A stretch of DNA of 64,000 nt, from assembly GCF_026262505.1 (NCBI RefSeq), contig NC_067205.1, positions 17,112,001 to 17,176,000 of the forward strand, given 5' to 3'. The notes under the pieces were generated by a model. It did no database searches, was not told where the DNA came from, and saw only the letters and a program-made list of their open reading frames with translations. This DNA comes from Trichomonas vaginalis G3. Lineage: Eukaryota > Parabasalia > Trichomonadida > Trichomonadidae. The translations under genes were made by a program, and so were the position numbers. Positions 53,771-64,000 of this stretch are shown piece by piece; position 1 is the stretch's first letter; every line of letters begins with the position of its first letter.

Positions 53771-54269
53771 TAGGGATGCGTTAAACACGCCATTTGACCG
53801 GGCGTACATTTTTTTTGTTCGCCCAAAAATTTCGCCATTTGAGAAATTCAAAAATTAAAAATAAAATTTTAATCTTGATTTTTTTATTTTCGTGATTTTT
53901 TTGAAACTTACATAAGCGATGAAATACTTTTTTTAAGTAATCGTTTATTATATAAAATATATCTTAATAAATTTAATTCCTTAAGGTAGAGCGTGTTCAA
54001 ATTTAAAAATCTCATACAATATTTTCTTAATGGCGTATTTTCTGAGGTCGCCCAAATAAAGGTGAATTCAAATTGAGAACTCCAAGGCTATGGCGAGTAT
54101 TCAAAAAGTACGCCACTTACAAAATATTGAATGTGGATTATCAATTTTTTGGCGTGTTCAATTTCAAATTTTGATATTTATGTTTATTTTATTCAGTATA
54201 ATGCTAAGAATTAAAATATAAAATTCATAGAATTTTTTCTTTGAAAATATTTTACATTTTTATTAGACC

Positions 54270-55125
54270 ACTCCTAGACTAGTCATCAGGTTATCCTCGG
54301 ATCATCCTCAGACTACTCCTTATCAGATTACTCATCATCCTCAGACTACTCCTTAGACCCCTCCTCATCAGACTCCTCCTCAGATCTTCCTCCTGAGACT
54401 ACTCTTCAGACTACTCCTTAGAGTCCTCCTCATCAGACTAGTCCTGAGACTAGTCCTCAGACTACTCCTGAAACTACTCCTCAGATTATCCTCAAACTAC
54501 TCCTCAGTCTAATCCTCAGACTCCTCCTCAGATTATCCTCAAACTACTCCTCGGTCTAATCCTCAGACTCCTCCTCAGATTATGCTCAGATTATCCTTAA
54601 ACTCCTCAGATTATCCTCAGACTACTTCTCAAACTCCTCAGTCTAATCCTCAGACTCCTCCTCAGATTATGCTCAGATTATCCTCAAACTCCTCAGACTA
54701 CTCCTCAAACTACTCCTCGGTCTAATCTTCAGACTCCTCCTCAGATTATCCTCAAACTCCTCAGACTACTCCTCGGTCTAATCCTCAAACTCCTCCTCAG
54801 ATTATCCTCAAACTCCTCAGACTACTCCTCGGTCTAATCCTCAGACTCCTCCTCAGATTATCCTCAAACTCCTCCTCAGATTATCCTCAGACTCCTCCTC
54901 AGATTATCCTCAAACTCCTCCTCAGATTATCCTCAGACTCCTCCTCAGACTACTCCTCAAACTCCTCAGATTATCCTCAAACTCCTCAGACTACTCCTCA
55001 AACTCCTCAGATTATCCTCAAACTCCTCAAACTACTCCTCAGACTACTCCTCAAACTCCTCAGATTATCATCAAACTCCTCAAACTACTCCTCGGTCTAA
55101 TCCTCAGACTCCTCTATCCTCAGAT
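54270..55125. repeat. CTCCTCAGA/TTATCCTCA minisatellite inside the hAT element
   Basis: About 850 bp of pyrimidine-biased 9-10-bp units (CTCCTCAGA, TTATCCTCAA, CTACTCCTCA) in irregular higher-order order. Confidence 0.9.
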
Positions 55126-55224
55126 TATCACTTTACATATATATATCGATAACTAAATAATTACTTATTATACTTTCTTTATTTTTTTTAATTTTAAAAT
55201 AATATTAATATATCTTTCTACGTT

Positions 55225-55318
55225 TAATGATGAAAAGAGAAAGAGGAGTAAAAAGAGGAAAGAGAACAGAAAGAGAGAGAAAAAAAAAAGAGAAAGAAAG
55301 AAAGAAAAAAAAGGACGG
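55225..55318 (+). repeat. polypurine tract
   Basis: Almost pure A/G over some 90 bp with mirror-like GAAAGA runs, near the right end of the hAT element. Triplex-forming potential is inference. Confidence 0.7.
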
Positions 55319-55442
55319 CGATAATTTTGTATTGTTTTGTTATTCGGCCGAATGGCGGCTACTTCGTACCCGCCATTCGGCCCCAAAAATGGCGTATTAT
55401 TCTATTTTTAAACGGTCATGGCGTAAAACCGTCGCATCCCTA

Positions 55443-57963
55443 CTACTAAATGCTCTTGATCTTTATATATCTGCTTCCATTTTTCCAGCTGCTCATCTGA
55501 TATATTCTTTGTAGCATACATTTTCTGAACCGATGGATCAAAACATTTGTAATTGTCCTCAAAATCTTGGGCCGATTTTGATAATAATACTATCAGAGCA
55601 AAAACATGTAGTAAAGTATTATTGCCCATGGTTCCGAGATAGTGCCTAATACAGATATAATTTTGGAAATGATTCGTATTCAAAAATTTTAAAACTCCAG
55701 TACCTAAATCGCTCATCCATTTGATTCTTGAAAAGTGCTCCATAATGTTTAATGATTTAAATTCAATATTCATGGCTGTAAGCCACCGTTGATAAGCAGC
55801 GGATGATTCGCTGCGCCCTATGTATATCCCTAGAGGGTAACCTCGCATATAGTAATTACCACGAGGAAAAATAAATATATATTTCGGCCATGAAAAAGTA
55901 GCATCTAAGTGAATTAAATTACACTCCAACGCCAAATTTCCTGATTCGCTTGGAATATATATAAGAAATTCTATAGGATTTCCATTGACGAATAAACTAT
56001 CACTTCTTATCGTTGTGCTATAATTTACATAAAATTTCCCGGGATATGAAGTTAAGATATCACCAATCTCATTATCATGCTTTATTTTTTCCTGTATTTC
56101 ATCTTGCAGAGGATGTCCTGGGAGATCAACTTTCGTTATTTGAATGTACCATTTTAACCTCCCTGAAAACTCTTTGGGTAATTTTATGTTTTTCATGTTT
56201 TTTGGTACAGTAATCATCCACAACGTATCTGATACTTTTGAATATTCAAAGGATACGATTTTGTCATACAATGTGATCTTAAAGTAATAATAATTATCTG
56301 TAGAAATTTTTAAAGGGGAATAATCTTCGTTTTGAAGTAGAAAATAATTTAAGTTTACAGATCGATCAGAACTTATATTGGAAAGGCCCAAATGAATAAA
56401 TGCTGGCATTTGTTCCAAAAACTTCAATGTTTGTTCATAAGTTAACACATTGATATGAATACCAGGGCTTATTAGAATTAATTGCATTGATTTGAGTTTT
56501 TCAATATCAGTATTTTTAGAGCATTCAAAACAAATATGGCAACCATCTATTGTAATTGGAGACCGATCAACTGGAATTTTTTCTATGGATTCATGAAATT
56601 GTTTGATCGCTGTAAATTTAATACCCATGATTTGTTCAAAATCTGCTTGAATTTTTTTGTCAGCTTTCAAACAAGCTTTTGCTAAAATTTCCAGAAGGTC
56701 ATTGTTTTTTATTTGATTCAAAACATTAAAGTTCTTGTACATAAAATCATTATTTTGAATTAGGGCCTCATGGAAGATTAAATGAATCTTTAAACGAATA
56801 ACTTTGCTTTCATTCAAATTCATTACTGATATAATATTATTTGTTGAAACAATCGAAGAGAGTAATGGATTTCTAAATGTAGAAAATAACTCTGAGATAT
56901 TGTATGCAAAAGATAAAACATACTTGATTTGGTTTGTAAATTGATAAGTCTGCAAATTGAATTTATCATTCATTTTGAAAATTGTTTCGTTTGGGCTTGA
57001 CATTATCAATGCTTTCATGATTGGTGTAACATTATCTATATTACACGAATTTAAAATATTAATTGATTCAAATTTAACTGCTAGTTCATAGAAAGAATAT
57101 TTACTATTATCCAATATAGATCTGATACGTATTTGATAATATTCTTCACCATTTTGATTTGTTTGATCTGAAATTAAAACATTAATAAAATCTTCGATTG
57201 TTAAATCACACGATTTTCCTGAAAAAGCAAAAATATTCGAATATCTTTTATCGCCATTAATTATTGCTTGTATTAATGGTTTAGAAATTCCTGCTTTTGA
57301 GTATAATTCCTGGTCAAATGAAAAATTTTGTAAGAAACCTATAACCTGTGCATAAAATTTGGGGCGGGCAATTATAAATGCTTCTAAAAATTTAAGAATA
57401 TATTGTTCCCCTAGACGATGGATTTTGATTTTAATTTGACTGAGATCTGTTTGCAAATATTTTTCACTTATAATCATATTTACCATTTCTGTAAAAGCTT
57501 CAGCGGATTTCTGAAATTTAGGTGTTGTTTCATATGTTTGAAGATACTTTACTTCATCGCTATTCGAGATAAAACGCTCTTTGAGTTCCTCCAAATAACA
57601 AATGATAGATTTATTTTCAAATCCAAATAATTTATGTCCAAAATTATATACATTCTTAATATTTCTGTTTAATTCTTTGATTTTTGAAACGATTTGTCCC
57701 CAAGGATATGATGGTGAATCTCCGACATATGCATTTGATAATGAATCCAAAACAGTGAATTTAGGTTTACCATCTTGATAAGTTATTTTATTTGTATACC
57801 ATTCTTTTTGATAGGGTTTATTGGAAGAATATATAAAATTTTTGAAATATACCCATGGATAAATTGTTGAATCAGAATTTACACTATTACATCTAATAGA
57901 ACCCAACTGAATTAAAATCAAATCATCCGAAACATTTAATGGTAGATGAAGATGGTTTAGCAT
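55443..57963 (-). pseudogene. MULE-family transposase, N-terminal and catalytic part
   Basis: Start is ATG 57963; the longer frame to 57978 opens with GTG. Residues ~1-480 are a long helical region I cannot name. The MULE DDE core follows: L-I-H-L-D-A-T-F (first Asp), P-L-G-I-Y-I-G-R-S-E-S-S-A-A-Y-Q-R-W-L, then M-S-D-L-G-T-G-V-L-K-F-L (second Asp) and C-I-R-H-Y-L-G-T-M-G. The frame is interrupted at K-D-Q-E-H-L by the hAT insertion; its last ~12 codons (to 55408) read into the hAT terminus. The T-N-N-S-A-E part is on the far side at 53088-53770. MULE transposases cut and paste DNA; many trichomonad copies are intact, this one is split. The large N-terminal extension is unusual. Confidence 0.7.
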
Positions 57964-58167
57964 TAAAAAAATTGTCACTTTTTAAAATTTCGGATTTTTA
58001 AGAGTATGTTGGAAATTAAACATACTCTTAATATATGTTAATAATTATCATTTGATAAAATTATTTAAATAGTAATCAAAATATTGTTATAAATATTAAT
58101 GGAGTTGAAAAATTATGATCATAAAAGTAAGATGTTAGCATCTAGCCTCAGTAGATACTAAGTCATA

Positions 58168-58640
58168 TCAGAATAGACACATATTCATCCTCAATTGACT
58201 CTTACTCATCTTCAATTGATTCTCACAAATAATCAATTGATCCTCACTACTGATCAATTGATTCTCACAAATAATCAATTGATTCGCATTAATTATCAAT
58301 AGATTCTCACTAAGAATCAATTGATTCTCAGTCACCCTAAATTGATTCTCACTACTTATTAATTGATTCTTACTCATCCTTAATTGATTCTCGCTAAGAA
58401 TCAAGTGATTCTCACTCTTCCTCAATTTCTTCTTAGTATTATTCAATTGATTCTCACTGATGTTCAGTTGAATCTCACTAATAATCAAATGATTCTCACT
58501 CATCCTCAATTGATTGTCACTTATTCACAATTTATTCTTAAACAACCTTAATTAACTCCCAGTATTCTTCAATTGATTCTCACTAATTATAATTTGATTC
58601 TCAGTCATCTTCAATTTATTCTAACTCAATAAGAATATGA
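58168..58640 (-). repeat. 21-bp minisatellite encoding heptads on the minus strand
   Basis: Units such as AATCAATTGATTCTCACTAA repeat every 21 bp. On the minus strand one frame (58168-58503 from ATG) reads S-E-N-Q-L-I-x heptads at least eleven times, a coiled-coil-like pattern. No flanking gene structure or promoter supports expression, so I treat it as a repeat with possible coding capacity. Confidence 0.75.
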
Positions 58641-58894
58641 ATATGAAAATGGATTGGAATAGGTGATAATTCAAATATATTGATATGAATTTGTGAGAGT
58701 GTCTTTAATAAAGAAAAATTTGTCAAAGAACAATAATGTCAAATTGGGTGGGAGCATATAGTAATGAAATATTTATTGATAAATATTAATGTCATAATAA
58801 TTGAGAGCATGTTGTAATGAAAAATTAATTGATAAATAATAATATTAAATAGGGTGATTGCATTGATCAATACATATATATGAATGAATTTCGA

Positions 58895-61800
58895 TGTCAA
58901 ACCGTCAGTCATATTGTTAGTCAAAACGTCAGTTATATTCTCATTCATACACTCACTCAAACCGTCAGTCATATTGTCAGTCAAACTCTCAGTCATATTG
59001 TCACTCAAACTGTCAGCCAATTGTCAGCTAAACTCTAAGTCATATTCTAACTAAAGCCGTCACTCATATTGTCAGTCAAAACGTCAGTCATGTTGTCACT
59101 CAAACTATCAGTCTTATTCTCACTAAAACCATCAGTCATACACTCTCTTAAACTATGAGTCATATTGTCACCCAAACTCTCAGTCATATTCTAAATAAAA
59201 CCGTAAGTCATAGAGGCTGTCAAACAGTCAGTCATATTGTCAGTCAAACTGTCAGTCTTACTCTCAATAAAAAGCTAATTCATAGTGTCTGTCAAACCAC
59301 AGTCATATTGTCACTCAAACTGTCAGTAATATTCTAATTAAAGCCGTCAGTCATATTGTCAGTCAAACTGTAAGTCATACACTCACTCAAATCAACAATC
59401 ATATTGTCACCCAAACTATCAGTCTTATTCTCACTAAAACCGTCAGTCATATTGTCAGTCAAATCGTCAGTCATATTGTCACTCAAACCGTCAGTCATAT
59501 TGTCAGTCAAACTGTCAGTCATTCACTCACTCAAATCAACAGTCATATTGTCACTCAAACTGTCAGTCTTATTCTCACCCAAACCGACAGTCATATATTC
59601 ATTCAAATTAGCAGTCATATTGTCACCCAAACTGTCAGTCTTATTCTCACTAAAACCATCAGTCATACACTCTCTTAAACTATGAGTCATATTGTCACCC
59701 AAACTCTCAGTTATATTCTAAATAAAACCGTAAGTCATAGAGGCTGTCAAACCGTCAGTCATATTCTAACTAAAAAGCTAATTCATAGTGTGTGTCAAAC
59801 CATCAGTCATATTGTCACTCAAATTGTCAGTCTTATTCTAACTAAAAAGCTAATTCATAGTGTCTGTCAAACCGAAGTCATATTGTCACTCAAATTGTCA
59901 GTCATACACTCACTCAAATCAACAGTCATATTGTCGCTCACACTCTCAGTCATATTGTCAGTCAAACCGTCAGTCATATAGTCAGTCAAACCGTCAGTCT
60001 TATTGTCACTCAAACTGTCAGTCTTATTCTAACTAAAACCGTAAGTCATAGTGTGTGTCAAACTGTCAGTCATATTGTCAGTCAAACTGTCAGTTTTACT
60101 CTCAATAAAAAGCTAATTCATAGTGTCTGTCAAACCGAAGTCATATTGTCACTCAAATTGTCAGTCATTCACTCACTCAAATCAACAGTCATACACTCTC
60201 TTAAACTATGAGTCATATTGTCACCCAAACTCTCAATCTTACACTCACTCAAATCAACAGTCATATTGTCAGTCAAACCGTCAGTCATATTGTCAGTCAA
60301 ACTGTCAGTCTTATTCTAACTAAAACCATAAGTCATAGTGTGTGTCAAACAGTCAGTCATATTGTCAGTCAAACTGTCAGTCTTATTCTAACTAAAAAGC
60401 TAATTCATAGTGTCTGTCAAACCGAAGTCATATTGTCAGTCAAACTATCAGTCTTATCCTAACTAAAAAGCTAATTCATAGTGTGTGTCAAACCGTCAGT
60501 CATATTGTCACTCAAACTGTCAGTCTTATTCTAACTAAAACCGTAAGTCATCGTGTGTGTCAAACTGTCAGTCATATTGTCAGTCAAACTGTCAGTCTTA
60601 TTCTAACTAAAAAGCTAATTCATAGTGTCTGTCAAACCGAAGTCATATTGTCAGTCAAACTATCAGTCTTATTCTCACTAAAACCGTAATTCATATTGTC
60701 ACTCAAACCGTCAGTCATATTGTCATTAAAACGGTCAGTCATACACTCACTCAAATCAACAGTCATATTGTCATCCAAACTATCAGTCTTATTCTCACTA
60801 AAACCGTAATTCATATTGTCACCCAAACTCTCAATCTTACACTCACTCAAATCAACAGTCATATTGTCAGTCAAACCGTCAGTTATATTGTCAGTCAAAC
60901 TGTCAGTCTTATTCTAACTAAAAAGCTAATTCATAGTGTCTGTCAAACCGAAGTCATATTGTCAGTCAAACTATCAGTCTTATTCTCACTAAAACCATCA
61001 GTCATACACTCTCTTAAACTATGAGTCATATTGTCACCCAAACTCTCAATCTTACACTCACTCAAATCAACAGTCATATTGTCAGTCAAACCGTCAGTTA
61101 TATTGTCAGTCAAACTGTCAGTCTTATTCTAACTAAAACCGTAAGTCATAGTGTGTGTCAAACTGTCAGTCATATTGTCACTCAAATTGTCAGTCTTATT
61201 CTAACTAAAAAGCTAATTCATAGTGTCTGTCAAACCGAAGTCATATTGTCAGTCAAACTGTCAGTCATTCACTCACTCAAATCAACAGTCATATTGTCAC
61301 CCAAACTGTCAGTCTTATTCTCACTAAAACCATCAGTCATACACTCTCTTAAACTATGAGTCATATTGTCACCCAAACTCTCAATCTTACACTCACTCAA
61401 ATCAACAGTCATATTGTCAGTCAAACCGTCAGTTATATTGTCAGTCAAACTGTCAGTCTTATTCTAACTAAAACCGTAAGTCATAGTGTGTGTCAAACTG
61501 TCAGTCATATTGTCAGTCAAACTGTCAGTCTTATTCTAACTAAAAAGCTAATTCATAGTGTCTGTCAAACCGAAGTCATATTGTCAGTCAAACTATCAGT
61601 CTTATTCTAACTAAAAAGCTAATTCATAGTGTCTGTCAAACCGTCAGTCATATTGTCACTCAAACTGTCAGTCTTATTCTAACTAAAACCGTAAGTCATC
61701 GTGTGTGTCAAACTGTCAGTCATATTGTCAGTCAAACTGTCAGTCTTATTCTAACTAAAAAGCTAATTCATAGTGTCTGTCAAACCGAAGTCATATTGTC

Positions 61801-64000
61801 AGTCAAACTATCAGTCTTATTCTCACTAAAACCGTAATTCATATTGTCACTCAAACCGTCAGTCATATTGTCATTAAAACGGTCAGTCATACACTCACTC
61901 AAATCAACAGTCATATTGTCATCCAAACTATCAGTCTTATTCTCACTAAAACCGTAATTCATATTGTCACCCAAACTCTCAATCTTACACTCACTCAAAT
62001 CAACAGTCATATTGTCAGTCAAACCGTCAGTTATATTGTCAGTCAAACTGTCAGTCTTATTCTAACTAAAAAGCTAATTCATAGTGTCTGTCAAACCGAA
62101 GTCATATTGTCAGTCAAACTATCAGTCTTATTCTCACTAAAACCATCAGTCATACACTCTCTTAAACTATGAGTCATATTGTCACCCAAACTCTCAATCT
62201 TACACTCACTCAAATCAACAGTCATATTGTCAGTCAAACCGTCAGTTATATTGTCAGTCAAACTGTCAGTCTTATTCTAACTAAAACCGTAAGTCATAGT
62301 GTGTGTCAAACTGTCAGTCATATTGTCACTCAAATTGTCAGTCTTATTCTAACTAAAAAGCTAATTCATAGTGTCTGTCAAACCGAAGTCATATTGTCAG
62401 TCAAACTGTCAGTCATTCACTCACTCAAATCAACAGTCATATTGTCACCCAAACTGTCAGTCTTATTCTCACTAAAACCATCAGTCATACACTCTCTTAA
62501 ACTATGAGTCATATTGTCACCCAAACTCTCAATCTTACACTCACTCAAATCAACAGTCATATTGTCAGTCAAACCGTCAGTTATATTGTCAGTCAAACTG
62601 TCAGTCTTATTCTAACTAAAAAGCTAATTCATAGTGTGTGTCAAACTGTCAGTCATATTGTCAGTCAAACTATCAGTCTTATTCTCACTAAAACCATCAG
62701 TCATACACTCTCTTAAACTATGAGTCATATTGTCACCCAAACTCTCAATCATACACTCACTCAAATCAACAGTCATATTGTCAGTCAAACCGTCAGTTAT
62801 ATTGTCAGTCAAACTGTCAGTCTTATTCTAACTAAAAAGCTAATTCATAGTGTCTGTCAAACCGAAGTCATATTGTCAGTCAAACTATCAGTCTTATTCT
62901 CACTAAAACCATCAGTCATACACTCTCTTAAACTATGAGTCATATTGTCACCCAAACTCTCAATCTTACACTCACTCAAATCAACAGTCATATTGTCAGT
63001 CAAACCGTCAGTTATATTGTCAGTCAAACTGTCAGTCTTATTCTAACTAAAACCGTAAGTCATAGTGTGTGTCAAACTGTCAGTCATATTGTCACTCAAA
63101 TTGTCAGTCTTATTCTAACTAAAAAGCTAATTCATAGTGTCTGTCAAACCGAAGTCATATTGTCAGTCAAACTGTCAGTCATTCACTCACTCAAATCAAC
63201 AGTCATATTGTCACCCAAACTGTCAGTCTTATTCTCACTAAAACCATCAGTCATACACTCTCTTAAACTATGAGTCATATTGTCACCCAAACTCTCAATC
63301 TTACACTCACTCAAATCAACAGTCATATTGTCAGTCAAACCGTCAGTTATATTGTCAGTCAAACTGTCAGTCTTATTCTAACTAAAACCGTAAGTCATAG
63401 TGTGTGTCAAACTGTCAGTCATATTGTCACTCAAATTGTCAGTCTTATTCTAACTAAAAAGCTAATTCATAGTGTCTGTCAAACCGAAGTCATATTGTCA
63501 GTCAAACTGTCAGTCATTCACTCACTCAAATCAACAGTCATATTGTCACCCAAACTGTCAGTCTTATTCTCACTAAAACCATCAGTCATACACTCTCTTA
63601 AACTATGAGTCATATTGTCACCCAAACTCTCAATCTTACACTCACTCAAATCAACAGTCATATTGTCAGTCAAACCGTCAGTTATATTGTCACTCAAACT
63701 GTCAGTCTTATTCTAACTAAAAAGCTAATTCATAGTGTGTGTCAAACAGTCAGTCATATTCTCAGTCATACTGTAGTTCATACTATCACCCAAATTGTTG
63801 TTCATTCTGTCACTCAAACTCTAAGTCATATTGTCAGTCAAACTGTGAGTCATATTCTCTCTCAAACCTTGAGTTATACTGACAACCAAACCCTCATTCA
63901 AAATGTCACTCAAACTGTCAGTTATATTCCTAGACACATTCAAACTTTCAGGCATATTGTCAGCCAGATACTCAGTTATAGAGTCACTTTTTTGTCATTA
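58895..64000. repeat. 24-bp satellite with higher-order repeats, runs off the window
   Basis: Basic unit about 24 bp (GTCAGTCATATTGTCAGTCA plus AACC/AACT variants). Because 24 is a multiple of three, frames stay open on both strands (C-Q-T-V-S-H-I-V on plus, D-N-M-T-D-G-L-S on minus). Larger blocks repeat at 335 bp (61021/61356, 62169/62504, 62935/63270), about 215 bp (62504/62720/62935) and 1148 bp (60632/61780, 61021/62169). Units lacking four bases (AACCGAAGTC) recur at fixed places within the blocks. Confidence 0.95.

Larger units (their letters stand above)
53771..55442. mobile_element. non-autonomous hAT element with 8-bp target duplication
   Basis: Ends are TAGGGATGCG (53771-53780) and its reverse complement (to 55442), typical of hAT termini. 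Flanks are CTGCTAAA (53763-53770) and CTACTAAA (55443-55450), an 8-bp duplication with one mismatch. Subterminal ACGCCAT...GACCG sequences are also shared in inverted order. No transposase is encoded; most of the interior is the CTCCTCAGA minisatellite. It is inserted inside a MULE-family gene. The hAT transposase at 17428-19562 or a relative could have moved it. Confidence 0.85.

Noticed and set aside
55318-55514. Plus-strand 95-codon ORF (55227-55514) across the hAT right end
   Set aside because: It spans a polypurine tract, the element terminus and antisense of the MULE gene, so it is a chance frame.
59155-63608. Many open reading frames of 60-112 codons in the satellite
   Set aside because: They result from a 24-bp period keeping frames open on both strands; no promoter, domain or asymmetry supports real genes.
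58895-64000. Regular spacing resembling a CRISPR array
   Set aside because: There are no unique spacers: repeats and 'spacers' are the same 24-bp family. The context is a eukaryotic genome, and no cas genes are present.

Overview
The window looks like nuclear DNA of a trichomonad (parabasalid) protist, most likely Tritrichomonas or a close relative. The evidence is very AT-rich, apparently intronless DNA; very short 5' leaders with initiator-like TCA-Y-T/A motifs just before ATG codons; a BspA-type leucine-rich-repeat gene; and a dense load of DNA transposons (MULE, hAT and Kolobok-like transposases). The species call is inference. The only RNA gene I can support is a tRNA-Glu(TTC) at 14598-14669, minus strand.

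Layout. 1-5.3 kb: a BEACH-like gene fragment broken at 2380 by a 1.6-kb inverted-repeat element with two ORFs, then a frameshifted Kolobok-like transposase. 5.3-7.4 kb: noncoding DNA with a near-perfect 757-bp foldback palindrome. 7.8-16 kb: five tandem paralogues of a Cys/Asn-rich, probably beta-helical surface-type family with hydrophobic C-termini. Their open frames lack a convincing ATG. A 1.27-kb inverted-repeat element, an unrelated ORF fragment and the tRNA lie among them. 16-21.4 kb: a hAT transposase with one frameshift, plus repeats.

21.4-50.8 kb is the main feature: a virus-like element bounded by about 35-bp terminal inverted repeats and built as a giant palindrome. The left arm (about 22.9-33.7 kb) and right arm (about 38.0-50.7 kb) carry the same gene set in opposite orientation. 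The genes are a large coiled-coil/Pro-Gln-rich protein, a probable double-jelly-roll major capsid protein, several small proteins including a possible minor capsid protein, an SF3/D5-like helicase, an A32-like packaging ATPase and KilA-N proteins. No PolB, retroviral-type integrase or tyrosine recombinase is visible, so it resembles a Polinton-like virus more than a canonical Maverick. The right-arm capsid gene is intact. The left arm is full of small indels next to an N-gap (34219-34243), which probably reflects poor assembly at least in part. Between the arms lies a gene cassette, present complete and again in the right arm, flanked by twelve copies of a GTTAGATCTAAC-type palindrome. Genes end in AT-rich perfect palindromes.

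50.8-58 kb: a BspA-like LRR gene cut off at the element's right end; a 52-bp minisatellite; and a MULE-family transposase gene split by a non-autonomous hAT element (53771-55442) with a near-perfect 8-bp target-site duplication. 58.1-64 kb: a 21-bp heptad-encoding minisatellite and more than 5 kb of 24-bp satellite with higher-order structure running off the window.
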